Source: Trichopria drosophilae (Eukaryota > Arthropoda > Insecta > Hymenoptera > Diapriidae). Taken from it: 64,000 nt of DNA. Under the pieces are notes generated by a model. That model had not been told where the DNA came from. It saw nothing but the letters and a program-made list of their open reading frames with translations, and did no database searches. This document shows, piece after piece, positions 56,587 to 64,000 of this stretch (the stretch's first letter is position 1; every line of letters begins with the position of its first letter). The stretch covers positions 1,116,001 through 1,180,000 of the forward strand of contig CM059582.1 in the NCBI GenBank assembly GCA_030407085.1. The letters run 5' to 3'. The position numbers and the translations under genes are program-made.

Positions 56587-58916
56587 TTAAGAAGAAACAG
56601 AGTTTTCAATTTCGGAAATACTATCTTCAGTGGAATCAGGATCCTCAATTTTCGCTACTGACACCACCTTTTCTCTACTCTCTGTTTTAAACAGAGTGAC
56701 TCCTTGAGTGCTACGTCCTGCAATTCTGATATCATTTACTGAAATACGAATTAACTTTCCTTTATCTGTAATAAGCATGATATTATCACCCTGTTCAACC
56801 GGAAAGCTAGCAACAACATTACCGTTTCTATCGGTAGTAAGGATATTTGTAATACCAACACCACCTCTATTTGTTACCCTATACTCATATGCAGAAGTTC
56901 TTTTACCAAAGCCATTTTCGGTAATAGTTAATATAAACTCCTCACTCACTGCAAGTTTTAAGAATAATTCGTTATCTATTCCTAAATCATTCAAAGTCTT
57001 TTCCAATTTAGAATCAATAGAGTTATTAATCGCAGCCCCCAGTCTTTTTGCAAGTGGAACTTTTAAGTAAAGTTCTTTTGTTTCTGTTGCTACACCTATC
57101 CCATTTAATATGGTCATGGATATCACGCTGTCATTCTTTACAAGTTTGATACCTCTTACGCCATCTGAATTGCGACTTTTAAATTGACGCACATCACTTA
57201 CAACAAATCTGATACTTTTGCCGAATCTTGTTGAAAGAAAAACATGATCAATTTCATTGCATACTTTAACTGATATTAACTTATCTCCTTCATCGAGCTT
57301 GATTGCTATTTTTCCATTGCTTGGAATATAGTGAAAATCCGCTAAAGAATTGCGCCTTATGTTCCCATGAGCAGTAGCAAAAATTATGTTTTGATTTTCA
57401 TCATTTTCACTTGGTAATGGCATTATATTAGTTATAGTTTCACCATCGCTAAGCGGGAATATATTAACAAGTGCTCTTCCACGTGCAGTTGGCTCTGCAA
57501 GAGGTAACTTATAAACTTTTAATCTATAAACTCGGCCAATATTAGAAAAGAATAAAAGGCTAGTATGGGTATTCCCAACAAATAATTTTGTGGTTACATC
57601 CTCTTCTTTTAATCCTTGTCCTAGCTTTCCTTTTCCACCACGACGCTGAGTTCTATAATGAGAAAGCTTCACACGCTTAATATAACCATTCATAGTTACG
57701 GTTATCACCATATCCTCTTGTGGAATTAGATCTTCAGCTTCAATGTCCGTATCTGATTCCTCTATTGAAGTTTTTCGCGGCACAGCAAATCTGTTCTTTA
57801 TTTCTTGTAGATTGTTTTTTATTTCTTTCACCAACTTCTCTCCTGAGCCAAGAAAAGCGATATATTCTTTTATCAGGTTGATCATTGAACTTAGCTCAGC
57901 TTCTAATTTGTCTTTTTCAAGGCCTGTTAAACGTTGCAATTTCATATCAAGAATAGCTTTCGTTTGCAGCTCAGTTAATCTATACACTCCGTCTTTCAAA
58001 AAGCTCGTGCTGTCTGAGATTAATCCAATAATTGTGCTTATCTCAGCTGAAGTTTTCCATTCTTTATTTAAAAGTTCTCTACTTGCTTCCGCAGGATCTT
58101 TTGCACCACGGATGATTTTTATCACTTCATCTATGCTCAAGACCGCAATGTAGAGCCCTATATATATATGAGCTTTTTCCCTCGTTTTTCTTAGACGAAA
58201 CTCTGTTCTCCTGATTAATACTTCTTTTCTAAAATCAATAAAAGCAGCTATAATTTCTTTCAACGACATCAAAGCAGGCCTGTTGTTGTTGAGGACTAAA
58301 GTGTTAACACTAAAACTACTTCTTAGTGGAGTTAGTCCCAATATTTGATTAAGTATAAAACTTGCTTCAGCATTTCTTCTGAGGTCAATTACTACCCTAA
58401 TACCAGACTTATCAGATTCATCCCTAATTTCTGTTATGCCATCAATTCTTTTTTCTTTTACAAGCTCACCTATCTTCTCAATTAATTTTACTTTATTTAC
58501 CTGGTAAGGTATTTCATCAATCACTATTGCTTGCCTATCTTGTGGCAGGTCTTCCATGTGAATCTTGCCTTGCACAACAATTGATCCACGACCCGTTGCA
58601 AATGCCGATCTTATTCCAGACCTTCCAAGAATCGTTCCCCCAGTTGGGAAATCCGGTCCTGGCATCACTTCAAGTAACTCATCCAAAGTAACCTCAGGAT
58701 TATCTATATATAACATACAAGCATCTATTATTTCTCCAAGGTTGTGAGAAGGAATATTGGTTGCCATACCAACTGCAACACCGCTTGCACCATTTACCAA
58801 TAGATTCGGAAATTCTGCAGGCAGTACAACAGGCTCTGTTTCATTTCCATCATAGTTTGGCCTAAAATCAACTGTATCTTCGTCAATATCATTTAGTAAA
58901 AAATGCGACACTCTGT
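56587..58916 (-). pseudogene. gyrA: DNA gyrase subunit A, 5' end missing at the junction
   Basis: GyrA is the DNA-cleaving subunit of gyrase. About 775 residues are present in one open frame, from HFLLNDIDEDTVDFRPNYDG through PNLLVNGASGVAVGMATNIP and PGPDFPTGGTILGRSG to a normal end (SISEIENSVSS, stop at 56587). The C-terminal beta-pinwheel repeats are intact and the GyrA-box is in HYRTQRRGGKGKLGQGL. The first about 140-150 residues, with the catalytic tyrosine and the winged helix, are absent. Upstream of about 58916 the sequence becomes pure C/A repeat. Whether the truncation is real or an assembly join is uncertain. Confidence 0.95.
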
Positions 58917-59416
58917 CCCCCCCCCCCACCCCCCCCCCCCCCCACCCCCCCCCCCCCCCACCCCCCCCCCCCCCCACCCCCCCCCCCCCCCACCCCCCCC
59001 CCCCCCCACCCCCCCCCCCCCCCACCCCCCCCCCCCCCCACCCCCCCCCCCCCCCACCCCCCCCCCCCCCCACCCCCCCCCCCCCCCACCCCCCCCCCCC
59101 CCCACCCCCCCCCCCCCCCACCCCCCCCCCCCCCCACCCCCCCCCCCCCCCACCCCCCCCCCCCCCCACCCCCCCCCCCCCCCACCCCCCCCCCCCCCCA
59201 CCCCCCCCCCCCCCCACCCCCCCCCCCCCCCACCCCCCCCCCCCCCCACCCCCCCCCCCCCCCACCCCCCCCCCCCCCCACCCCCCCCCCCCCCCACCCC
59301 CCCCCCCCCCCACCCCCCCCCCCCCCCACCCCCCCCCCCCCCCACCCCCCCCCCCCCCCACCCCCCCCCCCCCCCACCCCCCCCCCCCCCCACCCCCCCC
59401 CCCCCCCACCCCCCCA
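58917..59416. repeat. perfect C15A microsatellite
   Basis: From 58917 the strand is C only, except for a single A every 16 bases (first at 58928, last regular one at 59408, 31 in all), with no error in about 480 bp. The unit is fifteen C and one A. A shorter final run of 7 C and an A at 59416 leads into the satellite. The frame is open on every side only because glycine or proline codons repeat. Its perfection suggests an assembler cycle or other artefact, but a real G/C-rich simple repeat in host DNA is possible. Confidence 0.9.
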
Positions 59417-62400
59417 TCTCTTTTAGGGGGTGGGGGGGGGGGCTGTAGTGTGTATTCCGCAAGTCCAATGACATAAAAACGTCTTTCTACCATGTTAGTT
59501 AACTTGACGAAAAAACGAAATACATTAGAATTTTCTCTTTTAGGGGTGGGGGGTGCGGTAGTGTGTATCCCGCGAGACCAATGACATCACTTCATCTCTC
59601 TACCGCTATAAAGAATATTTTAAGATATTTTTGAAAAATCTTTGTGTTGGTTAAATTGACCAAAAAACGAAATAAAGTGGATTTTTCACTTTTAGGGAGT
59701 GGGGGCTAGTCTAGGGTGTATTCCGCGAGTCCAATGAAGTCATATCGTATTTCTACCATTACAAAGAAAATTTTAAGATACTTTTGATAAATATTTGTGT
59801 TGGTTAAATTGACCAAAAAACGAAATAAAGTGGATTTTTCACTTTTAGGGAGTGGGGGCTAGTCTAGGGTGTATTCCGCGAGTCCAATGAAGTCATATCG
59901 TATTTCTACCATTACAAAGAAAATTTTAAGATACTTTTGATAAATATTTGTGTTGGTTAAATTGACCAAAAAACGAAATACATTAGAATTTTCTCTTTTA
60001 GGGGGTGGGGCGTGCTGTAGTGTGTATTCCGCGAGTCCAATGATGTCATATCGTATTTCTACCATTTTAAAGAAAATTTGAAGGTATTTTTGAAAAATAT
60101 TTGTGTTGGTTAAATTGACCAGAAAACGAAATAAAGTGGATTTTTCACTTTTAGGGGGTGGGGGCTAGTCTAGGGTGTATTTCGCGAGTCCAATGAAGTC
60201 ATATCGTCTTTCTACCATTTTAAAAAAAATTTGAAGGTATTTTTGAAAAATATTTGTGTTGGTTAACTTGGCGAAAGAACGAAATACATTAGTATTTTCT
60301 CTTTTAGGGGGTGGGGGGTGCTGTAGTGTGTATTCCGCGAGTCTGATGACGTCATATCGTCTTTCTACCATTATAAAGAAAATTTTAAGATATTTTTGAA
60401 AAATATTTGTGTTGGTTAACTTGACGAAAAAACGAAATACATTAGAATTTTTTCTTTTAGGGGGTGGGGGGTGCTGTAGTGTGTATTCCGCGAGTCCAAT
60501 GATGTCATATCGTCTTTCTACCATTATAAAGAAAATTTTAAGACATTTTTGAAAAATATTTGTATTGGTTAACTTGACGAAAGAACGAAATACATTAGAA
60601 TTTTCTCTTTTAGGGAGTGGGGGGTGCTGTAGTGTGTTTTCCGCGAATCCAATGACATAAAAACGTCTTTCTACCATCGTAAAGAAAATTTTAAGAGATG
60701 TTTGAAAAATATTTGTGTTGGTTAAATTGACCAGAAAACGAAATAAAGTGGATTTTTCACTTTTATGGGGTGGGGGCTAGTCTAGGGTGTATTCCGCGAG
60801 TCCAATGAAGTCATATCGTCTTTCTACCACTATAAAGAAAATTTTAAGATATTTTTGAAAAATATTTGTGTTGGTTAACTTGACGAAAAAACGAAATACA
60901 TTAGAATTTTCTCTTTTAGGGGGTGGGGCGTGCTGTAGTGTGTATTCCGCGAGTCCAATGACATAATAACGTCTTTCTACCATTGTAAAGAAAATTTTAA
61001 GATCTTTTTGAAAAATATTTGTGTTGGTTAAATTGACCAAAAAACAAAATACAGTGGATTTTTCACTTTTATGGGGTGGGGGCTAGTCTAGGGTGTATTC
61101 CGCGAGTCCAATGAAGTCATATCGTCTTTCTACCACTATAAAGAATATTTTAAGATATTTTTGAAAAATATTTGTGTTGGTTAACTTGACGAAAGAACGA
61201 AATACATTAGAATTTTCTCTTTTAGGGGGTGGGGGGTGCTGTAGTGTGTATCCCGCGAGACCAATGACATCAATTCATCTCTCTACCACTATAAAGAATA
61301 TTTTAAGATATTTTTGAAAAATATTTGTGTTGGTTAACTCGACGAAAAAACGAAATACATTAGAATTTTCTCTTTTAGGGGGTGGGGGGTGCTGTAGTGT
61401 GTATTCCGCGAGTCTGATGACGTCATATCGTCTTTCTACCATTATAAAGAAAATTTTAAGATATTTTTGATAAATATTTGTGTTGGTTAACTTGACGAAA
61501 AAACAAAATACATTAGAATTTTCTCTTTTAGAGGGTGGGGCGTGCTGTAGTGTGTATTCCGCGAGACCAATGACATCAATTCATCTCTCTACCACTATAA
61601 AGAATATTTTAAGACATTTTTGAAAAATATTTGTATTGGTTAACTCGACGAAAAAACGAAATACATTAGAATTTGCTCTTTTAGGGGGGGGCTGTAGCCT
61701 GTATTCCGCGAGTCCAATGACATAATAACGTCTTTCTACCATTGTAAAGAAAATTTTAAGAGATGTTTGAAAAATATTTGTGTTGGTTAACTTGACGAAA
61801 AAACGAAATACATTAGAATTTTCTCTTTTAGGGGTTGGGGGGTGCTGTAGTGTGTATTCCGCGAGTCCAATGACATAAAAACGTCTTTCTACCATTGTAA
61901 AGAAAATTTGAAGGTATTTTTGAAAAATATTTGTGTTCGTTAACTGGACGAAAGAACGAAATACATTACAATTTTCTCTTTTAGGGGGTGGGGGGTGCTG
62001 TAGTGTGTATTCCGCGAGTCCAATGACATAATAACGTCTTTCTACCATTGTAAAGAAAATTTTAAGAGATGTTTGAAAAATATTTGTGTTGGTTAACTTG
62101 ACGAAAAAACGAAATACATTAGAATTTTCTCTTTTAGGGGTTGGGGGTGCTGTAGTGTGTATTCCGCGAGTCCAATGACATAATAACGTCTTTCTACCAT
62201 TGTAAAGAAAATTTTAAGAGATGTTTGAAAAATATTTGTGTTGGTTAACTTGACGAAAGAACGAAATACATTAGAATTTTCTCTTTTAGGGGGTAGGGGT
62301 GCTGTAGTGTGTATTCCCCGAGACCAATGACGTCATATCATCTTTCTACCACTATAAAGAAAATTTTAAGATATTTTTGAAAAATATTTGTGTTGGTTAA

Positions 62401-64000
62401 ATTGACCAAAAAACGAAATAAAGTGGATTTTTCACTTTTAGGGAGTGGGGGCTAGTCTAGGGTGTATTCCGCGAGTCCAATGAAGTCATATCGTATTTCT
62501 ACCATTAGAAAGAAAATTTTAAGATATTTTTGAAAAATATTTGTGTTGGTTAAATTGACGAAAAAACGAAATACATTAGAATTTTCTCTTTTAGGGGGTA
62601 GGGGTGCTGTAGTGTGTATTCCCCGAGACCAATGACGTCATATCATCTTTCTACCACTATAAAGAAAATTTTAAGACATTTTTGAAAAATATTTGTGTTG
62701 GTTAAATTGACCAAAAAACGAAATACATTAGAATTTTCTCTTTTAGGGGTTGGGGGGTGCTGTAGTGTGTATTCCGCGAGTCCAATGACATAATAACCTC
62801 TTTCTACCATTGTAAAGAAAATTTTAAGAGATGTTTGAAAAATATTTGTGTTGGTTAACTTGACGAAAAAACGAAATACATTAGAATTTTTTCTTTTAGG
62901 GGGTGGGGGTGCTGTAGTGTGTATTCCGCGAGTCCAATGATGTCATATCGTCTTTCTACCATTATAAAAAAAATTTTAAGACATTTTTGAAAAATATTTG
63001 TATTGGTTAACTCGACGAAAAAACGAAATACATTAGAATTTTTCACTTTTATGGGGTGGGGGCTAGTCTAGGGTGTATTCCGCGAGTCCAATGAAGTCAT
63101 ATCGTCTTTCTACCACTATAAAGAAAATTTTAAGATATTTTTGAAAAATATTTGTGTTGGTTAACTTGACGAAAAAACGAAATACATTAGAATTTTCTCT
63201 TTTAGAGTGTGGGGCGTGCTGTAGTGTGTATTCCGCGAGTCCAATGATGTCATATCGTATTTCTACCATTTTAAAGAAAATTTGAAGGAATTTTTGAAAA
63301 ATATTTGTGTTGGTTAACTTGACGAAAAAACAAAATACATTAGAATTTTCTCTTTTAGGGGGTGGGGCGTGCTGTAGTGTGTATTCCGCGAGTCCAGTGA
63401 TGTCATATCGTATTTCGTCCATTTTAAAGAAAATTTTAAGGTGTTTGTGAAAAATATTTGCGTTGGTTAACTTGACGAAAGAACGAAATAAAGTGGATTT
63501 TTCACTTTTAGGGGGTGGGGACTAGTCTAGGGTGTATTCCGCGAGTCCAATGAAGTCATATCGTATTTCTACCATCACAAAGAAAATTTTAAGATATTTT
63601 TGAAAAATATTTGTGTTGGTTAACTTGACGAAAAAACGAAATAAATTAGAATTTTCTCTTTTAGGGGGTAGGGGTGCTGTAGTGTGTATTCCGCGAGTCC
63701 AATGATGTCATATCGTCTTTCCACCATTATAAAAAAAATTTTAAGACATTTTTGAAAAATATTTGTATTGGTTAACTCGACGAAAAAACGAAATACATTA
63801 GAATTTTTCACTTTTATGGGGTGGGGGCTAGTCTAGGGTGTATTCCGCGAGTCCAATGAAGTCATATCGTCTTTCTACCATTGTAAAGAGAATTTTAAGA
63901 TATTTTTGAAAATTATTTGTGTTTGTTAACTTAACGAAAAAACGAAATACATTAGAATTTTTTACTTTTATGGGGTGGGGGCTAGTCTAGTTTGTATTCC
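59416..64000. repeat. 153-bp tandem satellite array, about 31 monomers
   Basis: The motif attccgcgagtccaatga recurs about every 153 bp from about 59453 to the window end, where the array is still running. Each monomer has a G-rich tract (ttttagggggtgggg), the attccgcgag block, a tcatatcgtctttctacca block and an AT-rich part with gaaaaatatttgtgttggtt. Class A has cattagaattttctctttta before the G-tract and tgctgtagtgtg after it. Class B has aagtggatttttcactttta and gctagtctaggg, and three late monomers are hybrids. Bases 59688-59840 are duplicated exactly at 59841-59993. A segment near 62895-63110 returns 765 bp (five units) later. This is eukaryotic satellite-like DNA. Confidence 0.9.

Noticed and set aside
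58889..59493. Long glycine- or proline-rich frames on both strands across the C15A repeat
   Set aside because: They exist only because the repeat lacks stop codons; the sequence is simple repeat and the gyrA-joined frame is a chimera of repeat and gene.
59859..63811. Open frames of up to 170 codons in the satellite (MVERRYDIIGLAEYTLQ-like, repeating every 51 codons)
   Set aside because: The period of 153 is a multiple of three, so one stop-free frame runs through class A monomers by chance. Class B monomers contain stops, and there are no start signals.
59416..64000. CRISPR array
   Set aside because: The units are directly adjacent 153-bp tandem repeats with no unique spacers and no cas genes.
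59416..64000. Wolbachia VNTR (bacterial tandem repeat) as explanation of the array
   Set aside because: Thirty or more units with two classes, G-rich tracts and higher-order structure are unlike the short VNTR loci known in Wolbachia. Not excluded until read depth is known.

Overview
This window is an AT-rich chromosomal segment of a Wolbachia strain (Alphaproteobacteria, Rickettsiales). The strongest marker is an intact Wolbachia surface protein gene (wsp, 42470-43153). Ankyrin-type genes, Wolbachia palindromic elements inside and between genes, decayed insertion sequences of several families, and scattered housekeeping genes in small operons agree with this. The WSP variable regions look most like supergroup B strains of arthropods; that is a judgement from memory of the family, not an alignment.

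Layout. 1-4100: a truncated flavoprotein gene carrying an in-frame palindromic element, an orphan gene, an IS481-type element with perfect ends but a frameshifted transposase, and relic sequence. 4135-12000: Mrp-type antiporter subunit, ffh, the mlaF-mlaE lipid transporter pair, the rpmF-plsX-fabH operon and tRNA-Arg. 11400-20100: an NDUFA9-like gene and murF, two orphan genes, a HIT protein, nuoA-nuoB-nuoC-mdh, a broken DUF2157 gene, tatD and rppH. 20100-29200: rsfS, tyrS and mrp islanded among accessory debris (P-loop relic, ankyrin genes, a 313-bp inverted-repeat element, IS4, IS5 and IS110 relics). 29200-43200: mostly core genes (udg, def, ftsA, map, an MFS carrier, rsmH with a decayed ftsL, NDUFS4-like subunit, rplY-pth, recA, truA, dnaN, rpoH-ialB, wsp). 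43490-56500: ybaB-dnaX, GST, O-methyltransferase, a DsbA-like protein, ratA, mlaC-folC, a J-domain membrane protein, tRNA-Leu, tldD and petA.

56587-64000 is the anomaly. gyrA runs inward from its C-terminus and stops abruptly at about 58916, lacking the N-terminal part with the catalytic tyrosine. It is replaced by a perfect 16-bp microsatellite of 15 C plus 1 A (about 500 bp), then by about 4.6 kb of 153-bp tandem satellite reaching the window end. The satellite has two monomer classes, one exact tandem duplication and a 765-bp (five-monomer) higher-order repeat. That is typical of eukaryotic satellite DNA and not of a Wolbachia chromosome. Either the contig is a chimera of Wolbachia and host satellite, or this is a Wolbachia fragment inserted in a host chromosome.

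Functional themes. Envelope lipid handling (mlaF, mlaE and mlaC, fabH, plsX), peptidoglycan precursor synthesis and division (murF, ftsA, rsmH, with ftsL decayed), and respiration (nuoABC, NDUFS4-like and NDUFA9-like proteins, petA, mdh). Replication and repair are represented by dnaN, dnaX, ybaB, recA, gyrA, a uracil glycosylase and a 3-methyladenine glycosylase. Core genes are intact, whereas every insertion sequence and several accessory genes carry frameshifts, so the decay looks biological and not a product of uniformly poor sequence.
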